DNA of 64,000 nucleotides from assembly GCF_040412425.1 (NCBI RefSeq), contig NC_089753.1:43657913-43721912 (forward strand). Reading direction: 5' to 3'. The position numbers and the translations under genes are program-made. The notes below the pieces were generated by a model that saw only the letters and a program-made list of their open reading frames with translations, ran no database searches and had not been told where the DNA came from. Shown piece by piece: positions 46,655 to 56,544 of this stretch. Position 1 is the first letter of the stretch. Every line of letters begins with the position of its first letter. This DNA comes from Macrobrachium rosenbergii (lineage: Eukaryota; Arthropoda; Malacostraca; Decapoda; Palaemonidae).

Positions 46655-46825
46655 CAGAGAAAATATGATTAGTTGTTGATGGAAATGGATCCAGGTACCC
46701 CGGTAGAGGGCGGGGTAGTCGTATCACCTGACCATATATTAGCGGGACCGCCAGTTTTGAATTTTCTGTCGAGATCGAGAATTACAGCTATATGTAAACA
46801 ACAGGTAAGTTCATGTATAAAAATG
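46655..46825. repeat. Right inverted terminal repeat of DIRS F (5' end in sense orientation)
   Basis: This is the inverted copy of the left repeat, for example CCAGGTACCCCGGTAGAGG against CCTCTACCGGGTACCTGG and TATATTAGCGGGACCGCCAG against CTGGCGGTCCCGCTAATATA. It ends CAACAGGTAAGTTCATGTAT then AAAAATG. Confidence 0.9.
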
Positions 46826-46885
46826 TTAAATTATAACATTTGTGATTGAATATTAAAATATGTTGAAGGTGAATGAAAAACTAAC

Positions 46886-47225
46886 CGTCTTTAGGGTCTC
46901 CAAGCAGCCTACCAGTCCGTGGAGGCCGGTAATCATCCATTCTCATTCGCATTGATGCAATAGGCTGACGATTACCACCAGACATAGGTGGGACTCTATC
47001 CATACCACCTAATCCACCTGCTCCTCCACCTCCTCTACGTGCCTTCCTACGGCGATTACGCTTTCCTTTGCGTCTTCCTCCGCCACCACCACCACCCCCG
47101 CCACCTGCACCACCAGTGCCTCCCTGTCCTCCCCCTCCAGCCATTCCATTATTGGCACCAAAGCCTAGTCTTGGAGGCGGACTACGTGGCCCTCGGCGGG
47201 AGGCCCCCTGGTCACCACTTCGTCT
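46886..47225 (-). CDS. Exon 3 of the RS-rich host gene: Gly-rich and basic region
   Basis: The acceptor is GTTACTCCCAACAG| and the donor GACG|GTTAGT, a weak donor with a non-consensus base pair around the junction. The 340-nt exon enters in phase 0 and leaves in phase 1. It encodes RRSGDQGASRRGPRSPPPRL, then a Gly run (GGAGGGGGGGGGG), a Lys/Arg-rich nuclear-localisation-like RRKGKRNRRRKARRGGGG, and MSGGNRQPIASMRMRMDDYR followed by PPRTGRLLGDPKD. The Gly run is encoded by GGN repeats and may vary in length. DIRS F begins 60 bp past the donor. Confidence 0.85.
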
Positions 47226-48379
47226 CTGTTGGGAGTAACAAACTTACAATACACGCAAGCATTCAATGTTCCTATCAGATCTAAATCATAATCCCATTAC
47301 ATGAAATTATTCTAATAACCAGGAAAAATCTTTGATAGACTGTAAGCTACAGTAGAATTCCACAACCATTCCTGTTAGTAGCAGTAATTCCCTGATAACA
47401 CAACTAACAATCCATAGACAGGTCTCTTACATAAAAACTGTAACTACAATCATATAACTTTCCAATCCCTTCTCATTCATGGGTTAGTGGCAGAAGACAG
47501 TACACTATTAGTATTTTAGCTATAAAGGAAAGTGAACAGACTTTTCATGGTGCTCCAGTTCCTGTTTAGATATGAAGAGGGTAAAACAGCATTTTACAAG
47601 AGAATACTATCTGGTTTAAAATAATTAAGGAATTAAAAATCTATCTAAATTTTATTCTTTTGCCATACTTCTCATCAATTTCCCAAATATTCCTTATTAA
47701 AAATAAAGAGAGTAATTATTTAGTGGCAGATATAGTTATACTGTACTCAGATATGTATAGGAATGATTCAAACAAACCAATAAAGGGAAAAGAATCACTC
47801 CTGTCTGGCTGGTCTTTCTGTAAATTATCAATTGAATTAGCAATAACTACTATAAATGAACCAACTTGAATTGCCATGCCTAGTTTACTACCAATGTGAA
47901 GGAAGAAGTGAAATATAAAAAGCTCAACTTTAAGACAACTCTTTTGTTCATAATTAATAAACTATTTTATCTCCACTATCATTATTTATGTAGTGGTTGT
48001 CACTGAAATTGATGGTGTTGCGTTTAAATTAAAAGTGAATTTAACCAGATCACTCAGTCACATTCCTACTCTTATATTAAAACATTCCATTAAGAACATT
48101 TTGTTTTCAGTAATTTAGGAGTAAAAATTGGACACGTTTAAAGTTGGATACCTATGTAAGGAGAGACCAGAGAAAATGAAAGAAAATTGCAGAGAGAAAG
48201 CAAGTTCTCAAAGGGACATTGGAAAGTAATTACTACTACTAAATACAGATAGCTGTGCAAGGCACATTGCTGGGCAGTAATGCCTTTATGGTGTCAATGA
48301 ATGCAAGTGATGGAAGAATATGGTGTAACTGTACAGTATTGTAGTGGAAGAGAGGCATATCTGAAACCTTTTTATATGG
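47226..48379. other. Intron 2, left part: no gene seen
   Basis: AT-rich intron sequence without supported coding, RNA or transposon features. Confidence 0.55.
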
Positions 48380-49190
48380 ATTACCTCTGGCAAAAACTAC
48401 TGGTCACTGAATCTTGGTAACATGGTAGTTTAACTACTGGTAGGTGAATAAGAGGTGACTGAACTCCTTGCTTACAAAACTAACAGCATCACTTATTCCA
48501 ACCTTACAGGGAGGGAGGGACCTTCTAAAATACCCAAGGCAAGCCACAGCACCTTCAGCAGCTCCATTATCTCCTAGGGATGCCTCAGAGTTGTCACTGA
48601 AGACCCACGAGAAGAGCACTGAAGCAAAAACAGTGGGGTTACAAGAACCAACATTGTGCCAATCAAAGCACTAGCCGGAACAAGTTCTAGTGGATTATTA
48701 TGCAGTCAGTGCATACCATCCTTGGACTGTGCAAAGGAAGAACATGCCTTCCCCACCCAACCTGTATCTAAACTACTGGGCAGGCGACCATGATACACAC
48801 TCGTAGTAGTTCAGAGACAGCATACATTTCTTACCTCCACAAAATGCATCATCAGAATGAGGGTCTACAGAAACAGAGGGCATGGACCTTATATACACAG
48901 ATTCACATGCTGGGCATCTGTTTACCATTCTTATGTCATGGAGAATCAGCAGGCACCATCATTCTTACAACATTCATAATCGAAATCATAAACAAACAAG
49001 CCAAAGTCATCAACCAGAAAATTGTTCATCAAAGCAGCAGAAGAAAGTGTCAGTTAGCCAACTGAGTGGGGGGGAGGGTTCCCCCATGCCTCATTTGCCT
49101 GCTTATAGTATCTATCTATTTGTTACCAAGCTTCGATAACCAAACCAGTTTATACCAAAGGTAATCCATATAAAAGACTTAAGTTTGTAT
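48380..49190. mobile_element. Short DIRS-derived element H (terminal repeats without genes)
   Basis: The left end has CCTTTTTATATGGATTACCT and CTTGGTAACA; the right end carries the inverted counterparts TGTTACCAAG and AGGTAATCCATATAAAAG, then ACTTAAGTTTGTATTATCAC. The repeats resemble those of element G (AATACAAACTATTACCTTTT, TAACAAGG). About 0.8 kb lies between the ends, with no RT or recombinase. It is probably a nonautonomous deletion derivative of a G-like DIRS. No internal complementary region was found. Confidence 0.55.
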
Positions 49191-51761
49191 TATCACAGGA
49201 ATAAACATAATATAATATGTCATGAATGTTAATCATAATATGTCATGAATGTTAATAGAGTAATTTTCTTGACTTTGACTGTGGATTACCAAATTTGCAC
49301 CTTATCAGGTGTTATCAGGGTGTTACTGTATGAAAGTACAGCAAGGGAGCTTCAAATCTTAGAAAATAAATCAACCCCCCTCCAAGATGGTCAACTACTA
49401 ACTGTCTGAAACTACAGTAAACCTAGGCTAAAGAGCAAAACTATTAGATCTTTCAAAGGTAATTTTTTTTATAAGATATATTGTACATACAATCCCTTAT
49501 GTCCTAATAATAATCTTTCCAGTTACAGTACCAGACATAGAAAAAGATAATCATGAGAAAAAGGAATCATACTGTACCTATAATTAACTGAAATACTCAC
49601 CAACCACTTGAATAAAACAGAGCATACTATAAATTATACCATGCTCTTGTGCTCATCATGAACTGTGCATGGATGAGGGTCATCTGCTAGCAAGAGAGTA
49701 TTTAAGATGTGGCTCTCACATGCTGGCTTGTCAACCCCATCAGCCACAGCTTGTACAAAAAGCCACATGCGGCTCTGGAGTGAAACCATAGCCAGTTATA
49801 GATAAAACTATGGTCTCAGGCACAAGCAATAATGGCTCATACATCTCACATCCTCCTATCTCAGGGGCAAGTTAGCAGCCCAGGCATAAGAACAAGCTAA
49901 AGTGATGGATTTATTGAATTTCTTAACAGCTCAATCAATCAGCTCAGAAGGCTTGAAAATCAAGGTGTTAAAATAGTGATATCTCCAAATTCTATGTTGA
50001 TCATCAAGGCAGGCTTCTGCAGGGCAATACGTTCTGTGAGCTCCATTTCTTTCCTTCACCAGCAAACGAACACAAAAATCCAAGTTCCCCTTACACATTT
50101 TTTTATATTTCATTTGAGGGCTGGACCCCATACGTTTAAAAATCGAGGCCATGGTAACAGTTTCTCTTAATTTTAAAACGCATACATCAATTACAGAAGA
50201 CACCATTGTCCACTGGTTGTTTATCTGAGGAATCACAAGATACTCGAGTTTAAAAGAATACGTCGGTGATCTCTAGGATGGAGTTTGCAAAAATGTTTTT
50301 GAAATTTAAAGAGAACAAAAATCTTTGCACAGTATGGGAAACTTTAAAAAGCATAAATACCACAGGGTGGTAATTAATAGATACCATAAAACAAAAAGTC
50401 CAGTAAACAACGCAGTGCAGAAATCATAACAGACCCCTATATCATACTTTGCCCTTAGTAGCAATTACTCCTATTTGCAACTCAGAGAGGTTTCTAACTG
50501 TTTAATAAGCACTGTGAATAAGCATATACATATTATGATGAAATACCTGAGGATTCCACGATTAATTTGGTCTTTCAAGAGCAGTTACTAAACATTTACT
50601 TTGCATAAACCATACTCTCATTATATGTAAAATAGAATAGTAATGCTATTTCTGCAAACTCCATTCAGAGACTTTCTGGGTTGTAAATGCAATTCCTTTA
50701 GTTTCCGTCAGTCACTCGTCCTTAAAATTCACTGAACTCACAATTTCTTTGATGGACTTTTAACACAATGTTTCTAAAACCACTGACCAACTTCATGAAA
50801 ACATCACATTTCTACACTTTTTCACATTACAGTATCTCTAAAATAAAAGCTTTAGAGAGCAACTCCTTGACGATATGACCACCAATCCACGACTGCGCAT
50901 CTTTCAAACGTAATATCCAAGAGGCACGGAGCACGCGACAAACTTGAAGCGCTTAAGGAAGCATTCAGGTATTTTCTTGTTCAGTTCAAAAGGTTAAATC
51001 AGTTACGGCCCAATGTTCACTATTCCGAAAGCAATCCAAGCAACGATAACCATCGACACGGATTATGTTGGTGCCTAAAATGTGGACCACTGTCCTGCAC
51101 AGGGATGTCCCTTTGCATGCACTTCACTATAAAAAAAATCACTTGGTCCTTTCGTTAATAACCGAGTTGTATAGCTTAGTTCTCGACTGCAGCAGTTTCA
51201 CAGTTCCTTTGCCAGACACTTTGTCAAAAGTTCTGCTTACGATTTGCGGACATTCAAACATTACCCGGTAACTTGAAATCACACACAAGCAAATAATTAC
51301 AGCTAATTAGACATTGGCTAGGACGAATTTCCATGGAAGGAGGTCTACCCATCCATCATGCGGCAAATTCAAACCCTAATCCTACAAGAGGCTGTAGGTA
51401 TGGAAATTATCGTTTTCCTCAAGAGACTGAAAAACTAAGATTTGCAAGCCACTGAATTTCCCTAACAAATAAATAAAATTACTATCCCCACTTCAACATT
51501 ATACATTAAAAAATCAGTATCCATCTTAATTCTTACAAAATAGTTATACCAACATGAATTTACCATCTATGAATTACTAATAAACAAAAGGGTCAGATAA
51601 ACAAAAATAAAAATAAATAATCAAGGCTATCAGGAATGGAAATAACAAAGTTGATCTCAATAATTAGTTCCCTAATATGGCCTGCAAAATCTTAGTAAAA
51701 CATGAATTCAACACCTTGAGCCTACGAAACAATTACACAGCACTGTTCGCTAAATTCTCAC
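49191..51761. other. Intron 2, right part: no gene seen
   Basis: AT-rich. A 24-bp tandem duplication (AATATGTCATGAATGTTAAT) lies at 49215-49256. No coding or RNA feature is supported. Confidence 0.55.
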
Positions 51762-51936
51762 CCTCGGGGATGCTGGTCGACGCACGGGTGACCGTTTGCG
51801 CGGAGATTTGGGGTGTGGTGACCGAGGTCTAGGGGACCTTGGCCGCGGAGATCTTGGTCTTGGAGACCGAGGTCTCGGTGTTCGCCGCGCTGGTGAGCGA
51901 GCCATCTTCGTACAACACTCACCTCCGTCCTATACC
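51762..51936 (-). CDS. Exon 2 of the RS-rich host gene: start codon and RPRSP repeats
   Basis: The acceptor is CTTTTGTTGCAG| at 51937 and the donor CCGAGG|GTGAGA, phase 0. The first 31 nt are 5' UTR. The ATG at 51905-51903 has a favourable context (AAG before, G after) and no upstream ATG in this exon. It encodes MARSPARRTPRPRSPRPRSP and on through two further PRPRSP units, then HPKSPRKRSPVRRPASPR. The Arg-Pro-Arg-Ser-Pro repeat is a likely phosphorylation-rich, disordered N-terminus, as in RS-type proteins. The overlapping ORF in another frame is a shadow. Confidence 0.85.
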
Positions 51937-52373
51937 CTGCAACAAAAGGCCTTAGATTTAATAATGTAATTCTCATTTCTCTATCAAGATCTCCACTTTT
52001 ATTTATTCCTGTGCTGCCTAATACAGTACTATAAAGACTATGGAATATCAAAAAGAAGACATACTATGAATTTACAAAAGATTAGTGTTCTATTGTTAAG
52101 AACTGCATGGAGAAATATTTAGTCACAGAAGCATGGAAAAGAAGATGATCATACAAAGTTGGGGAAAAGAAGTTGAGGAAAATGAAAATTTCTTGATGTT
52201 TATTTATGTATTGTATAGATGAATACTTGGTCATAAAATAACAGGATAAAAAATTGAATAAAAATTAAAATTTTCACAATTTTTTGACAAATTGTGTGGG
52301 TCTGCATTAGGAGAAAAATGTCAAATTTTTCAACACTCAATTTTCAGTATTTAGGCACTACCGATGAAGATTG
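51937..52373. other. Putative intron 1, first part
   Basis: AT-rich, nothing recognised before the element beginning at 52374. Confidence 0.5.
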
Positions 52374-52520
52374 CAGTAATACCCCGAGCTTGCGCAACTT
52401 GAGTTGCACGAATTCACAGACTGGCGAACTTTTCATTGGAACCTAACTAATTGTCATAAACGAGTTTTTCACAGACACGCGAACATTTGCAAATACTAAG
52501 AAACCCTGCAAAAGTGTTTC

Positions 52521-52875
52521 CAGTAAACCCCCCGTATTCACGGGGGATGCATACCGCAGCCCCCCCACGAATAGCTAAAATCCACGAATACTTTAAACTC
52601 CTCTAAAAACACTTAGAACTGCCAATTTTGATAGTTTAAACACAAGAAAAACCCTCTAAAAATGCTTATACCCGAGTATTTTAATAGTTTTATCACAAAA
52701 AGTGCATTTAGTCATGAAAATGATAAGAAAAAACATTAATTAGTGAATATTTCTCAGTGAAAAATACCGCGAATGGGTGGATTTTCCGCGAATAATGGGT
52801 AGATACATTCCACAGAGAAATCCGCGAATACGTGAGTCTGGGAATCTTGAGAATGCGAATATGGGAGGTTTACTG
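52521..52875. mobile_element. Tigger-like MITE
   Basis: It begins CAGTAAACCCCCCGTATTCA and ends ATATGGGAGGTTTACTG, inverted repeats of the CGCGAATA/GTTTACTG family. The interior has repeated CCGCGAATA and TCCACGAATA blocks. It is 355 bp, noncoding and nested in the larger element. Confidence 0.75.
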
Positions 52876-53127
52876 TATGTGATACATATTTTAAACTAAC
52901 AAATGTCTTTCCCTCATCTTTTGTACGAAGCTCGAAGGCAAAGCTGTCAGACATGTTGGTTTAACATTATAAGAAGGGAGAGTGTTGCTGACTAGTGAGT
53001 CAAAGGTTTCTTGCAATTCTCTCTCTCTCTCTCCGTCCTTAATAGTTCATAAAAAATTTCACTCTCTTAAGTAAGGACAACTGTTCTCTCTCTCTCTCTT
53101 AAGTAAGGACAACTGTTATCTCTCCCT

Positions 53128-53139
<12 letters not shown>

Positions 53140-53158
<19 letters not shown>

Positions 53159-53724
53159 ATAGCGCAACCTATGTGTTACTGTTTCTCTGTATGTCTTTAA
53201 CTGTACAGTAGATAATTTTAAATTGATCTGCTGTACCTGCACCGTCTACAAACTGTAAATGCGGCATTTTAAAACATAGAGACAGAGCATTTCAGAACAA
53301 AGAGAAAGAGACAGAATAAAGAAGTTTTTAAAAATGAGGTTGAGAAGACTCTTCTAAAAATAGATCAGTGGAATGGGGGGAGAGAGAAATAGTACACTAA
53401 TCTTCAAGCACTCCTATATTTTTACGTCAACCGTTTATTTCTTTTTTTAAGGGTAATGTATTAAGCTAACTTTTAAATTAAATCACAGTAACTTTAACTT
53501 CACTTAAAAGTTAGTTTAATACTGAATTTCCTTCTTTTGATATATAACGTAAGAACAACTTCTCTCTCTCTCACATGTTATTCTCTCTGTCTCCGTAATA
53601 ATTTATAAATAATTTAACTTGATATTTCTTCAAGTAAGGACAATATCTCTCTCTCTCTCTCTCGTATTATTCTCTCTGTCTCCCTAATAATTGATAAATA
53701 ATTTCACTCTCTTAAGTAAGGACA

Positions 53725-53793
<69 letters not shown>

Positions 53794-54230
53794 TTAGCGC
53801 GCAAACATTTTAACAATGATTTCTCTGTGTCTTTACCTGTACAGTAGATAGTTTAAATTGATCTAATTTTACCTGTACCATCTATGAAGTGTAAATGCGC
53901 TAGTGTGGCAAATATGTTCTAAAAAATAGAGACATAATAACTAAGAGTTGTATTAGTCCAAATAAATAACACTGTTTGTTCATGAAAAAGCATTTCAGAA
54001 CAAACAGAAAGAGATGTAGAATAAAGAAGTTATTACAAAAAGGTTGAGAAGGCTTCTAAAAATAGATCGGTCGGAAGGGGAGAGAGACAGAAATTCTCTT
54101 CCAATTCTCTATTTATATGTCAACCATTTATTTCTTTTTTTAAGGGTAATGTATTAAGCTAGCTTTTAAATGAAATTACAGTAACTTTAATCTCATTTAA
54201 AAGTTAGCTTAATAATTTAGGAGCATCGTT
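53140..54230. repeat. Tandem duplication of a 0.6-kb unit separated by (CT)n arrays
   Basis: The block at 53180-53535 (TGTACAGTAGATA, GCATTTCAGAACAAA, TTTAAGGGTAATGTATTAAG) recurs at 53820-54215 in the same order and orientation with moderate divergence. (CT)n arrays precede each copy, the longest at 53727-53787. A shorter TTAAGTAAGGACAA motif repeats at each array edge. Confidence 0.85.
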
Positions 54231-54549
54231 AGGGTCATATTTAGTGTTTAAACTTTAGAAATAAGCATTTATTAGCATTTTTAAAGACCATGCCAAACTT
54301 GCACAAAAATTTGCCTTGTGCGAGGGGCTCTGGAACCTAATCTCGCATAAGTTCGGGGTTTGACTATATTAGTTTTATTTATATAGTACAGTAAGGATAA
54401 AGATTTAGTTCCAGAATATCAGTACAGGTAATGAGAAAATAATGTACTGTATAAGAATTTTCAGTAAAATTTCTGGCTGTCAACACATTGAAAAAATTTC
54501 CAATTTTTCAACATTTGATTTTCAGCACTCTATGACCAAGGAAGGAAGA

Positions 54550-54630
54550 TCATTGTGATAAACATACTGTTTGGATGAAAATTTAATATACAATGATAAA
54601 CATACTGTTTGGATGAAAATTTAATAATCT
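54550..54630 (+). repeat. Tandem duplication, about 43-bp unit
   Basis: The block GATAAACATACTGTTTGGAT followed by GAAAATTTAATA occurs twice in a row. Confidence 0.9.
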
Positions 54631-54779
54631 CATAACAGTAGAGAAAAATGGAGACAAAAAACTGCACAAATTTCCTGTCAAATTTCTGTAGGTCACACAT
54701 GGAAAAATTGTCACATTTTATTTCACTGTTGAGTGAAACCCCTGCCAACCCAGCCAAGGTGATCAGTAACCCTCTGGTG

Positions 54780-55291
54780 CCAAACAATGCTGCTTCGCAC
54801 AGACTAAGAAGACCAGAAGACCAAAGAGAATTCTGGTAAGAAGCCTTTTTGAACTCCTCATCTTCCTGCAGGAGGAAGATGAATAGGGTGAGGTTGGTAT
54901 ACCACAGAGCTGTGAGCTGTCTTAAGCAGCAGTGAGTAGAACCAGGGTGGCAAAGCACTAAGCAGTGACCTGGAAAAGTACGCACCTTCTTCTACCCACT
55001 ATGCACCTCCTGAACAAAACAGAGAATTGCTACCCACGGGACTACAACCAACTTCATGAGACTGATTGCTGGAATGTCCCAGAAGAGTTGCCACACGATC
55101 CAGACCCGACAGTGCAGATTCTACCCCCTCAACTTCAAGGAGCCAGCACAGATAGAGTGAAGGTCAGATCTAGTCTTGAGAACAGAGAGAGCAGGTGACA
55201 ATGTACAACCCAATTCCTACAGAGGTGGTGCATGCATGGACTCAGGCACAGGCGATGATACGTCACAATGTGACTCTCTCCTCGCATCACA
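54780..55291 (-). mobile_element. Putative 3' LTR of an LTR retroelement
   Basis: On the minus strand a purine tract TTGGGGGGAAG directly follows the stop codon of the upstream ORF, and the next base starts TGTGATGCGAGGAGAGAGTC. The arrangement stop codon, polypurine tract, then TG is the usual 3' end of an LTR element. The far LTR end is not clear; the boundary at 54780 is a guess at a CA near GCGAAGCA. No second LTR lies in the window. Confidence 0.45.
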
Positions 55292-55302
55292 CTTCCCCCC
55301 AA

Positions 55303-55983
55303 TTAATGCAAGCTCCTTTGTCTAGTTACTGGCACTGGCTTCTTTCCTAGTGAAGGACAGGCGACCACACCGACTTCTTGGCCTTCCTGTGGAGGAAGGT
55401 CTTCCACGTCTTCTTTCTCCTTCACCCTGGGTAAGTGCAAGACAAGGAAGAAGAGGAGGCCAAGGGATACTAAGACGTTGATAAGGAGGACGAGGTCAAC
55501 AAAGAAGCTCTTATACATCTCTTGTGCTTTTTTTGCCTGTGTGAGTGATAAACACTTCTTCCCTGACAAGGTAGACATTTCCAACAGGTCTGGCACAGAT
55601 GGGGATGCAGTGAAGGGCATCATACCTGTACCTTCGATTCCTGTCTCCCGAGGCGAAGCAAACACCATGCCAGGGGTTCAAGGTTTTCACTCTCATAAGA
55701 TGGTCAATGAGAACAAACAGGTAATATTTACATGCCAAAAGTTTACCATCAACTCCTATGTTCCTGCTGTTCATGTAAGGGCAGCAGGCACTGGGGAAGA
55801 AAAATCAGGAACCAATATTGCGAAATTATGTAGAACATTATGCTCGGTCTTCTTGAATCCTGCTTCCCACCCTTGCAGGGAAGGAAGGTTGGGTAAAATT
55901 AAAGCCAGTGGATGGATGGTGACAGAAGTTAGCAATGGAACATAAAGACGAGATAGTGGAGGTGCACTACCCTTAGAAAACAT
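55303..55983 (-). pseudogene. Terminal ORF of an LTR element with one membrane segment (envelope-like), broken
   Basis: The frame 55303-55668 (121 residues) contains a hydrophobic helix of about 23 residues (VDLVLLINVLVSLGLLFFLV) followed by a basic then acidic cytoplasmic-like tail. It ends at a TAA that abuts the polypurine tract. Upstream readings to 55983 lie in other frames, so the gene is interrupted. Position before the LTR and a C-terminal membrane anchor suggest an envelope-like third ORF, as in some Gypsy and BEL elements. No family signature is visible, so the function is inference. Confidence 0.4.
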
Positions 55984-56544
55984 ACAATTTGCTCTTTGCT
56001 TTCTTCATTCTTAAGCCACAACTCTCTCACTGGGAAGAAAATCAAGGGTACATTACAAACACGTTAAGAGACACCAAATACTCTTGGGCCTCTGCATGAT
56101 GAACACAAAGGCTAAAGTTGATGACAGGTGACTCCATGAACCTCCCACACAATCTGTCAGATCCTTGGCAAGCATTGGTCATTGTTACAATGACTCATGC
56201 TAAGAGTGCACCCCGAGAACAACAAGGACAGAAAGGCGGCCCCCCCTCCCCCTCCGCTTACACATACGAACAGCGTCACACAACTACAATGAGCCCATCA
56301 GTCTCTTGTCTAGAAGTTATGAATACTGTGTGAACTGGTAGCCTAGTTATCCACAATCCCCCATCCCAAACAGGGGAGTACAAGATCTTGTTTCCAAGCT
56401 TCATTTGGCCCCTACTTGCACCAGAAGAATATCAAGATAAAATCAAGATAAAGATGAGGGTTTGTATCCTTGGAGGAACAAGAACAATAAAGTATTAGCC
56501 AGTAAATGTAAAGGAAAGGGCCACTCGAAGATATCGTCTATTAA
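55984..56544. other. Putative intron 1: unassigned
   Basis: No supported gene or repeat. Confidence 0.5.

Larger units (their letters stand above)
40457..46825 (-). mobile_element. DIRS-type retrotransposon F: best-preserved copy
   Basis: It is 6369 bp, with inverted terminal repeats (left 40457-40660, right 46655-46825) and an internal complementary region at 40687-40780. Sense order is gag (46515-44918), RT/RNase H (44292-42411) and tyrosine recombinase (42206-41181). The recombinase frame is open throughout; gag and RT have frameshifts. There is no integrase or protease, as expected for DIRS. The ends are ATGACATTTTT on the left and AAAAATG on the right. It lies in host intron 3, with its 5' end 60 bp from the exon 3 donor and the same sense as the gene. 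Confidence 0.92.
52374..54366. mobile_element. Tigger/mariner-like noncoding element with internal duplication
   Basis: The left end CAGTAATACCCCGAGCTTGC and the right end, inverted, AGTCAAACCCCGAACTTATG are imperfect terminal repeats. The interior holds a second MITE (52521-52875), several (CT)n arrays and two roughly 0.6-kb repeated units. No transposase frame survives. Ends are approximate and TA duplications are not clean. Confidence 0.5.

Noticed and set aside
46988..47284. Plus-strand His/Leu-rich ORF
   Set aside because: Antisense shadow of the Gly-rich exon 3.
51758..52051. 97-residue ORF over exon 2 as an alternative coding frame
   Set aside because: The frame would read into exon 3 with early stops. 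The RPRSP frame joins exon 3 in phase and has a good start context.
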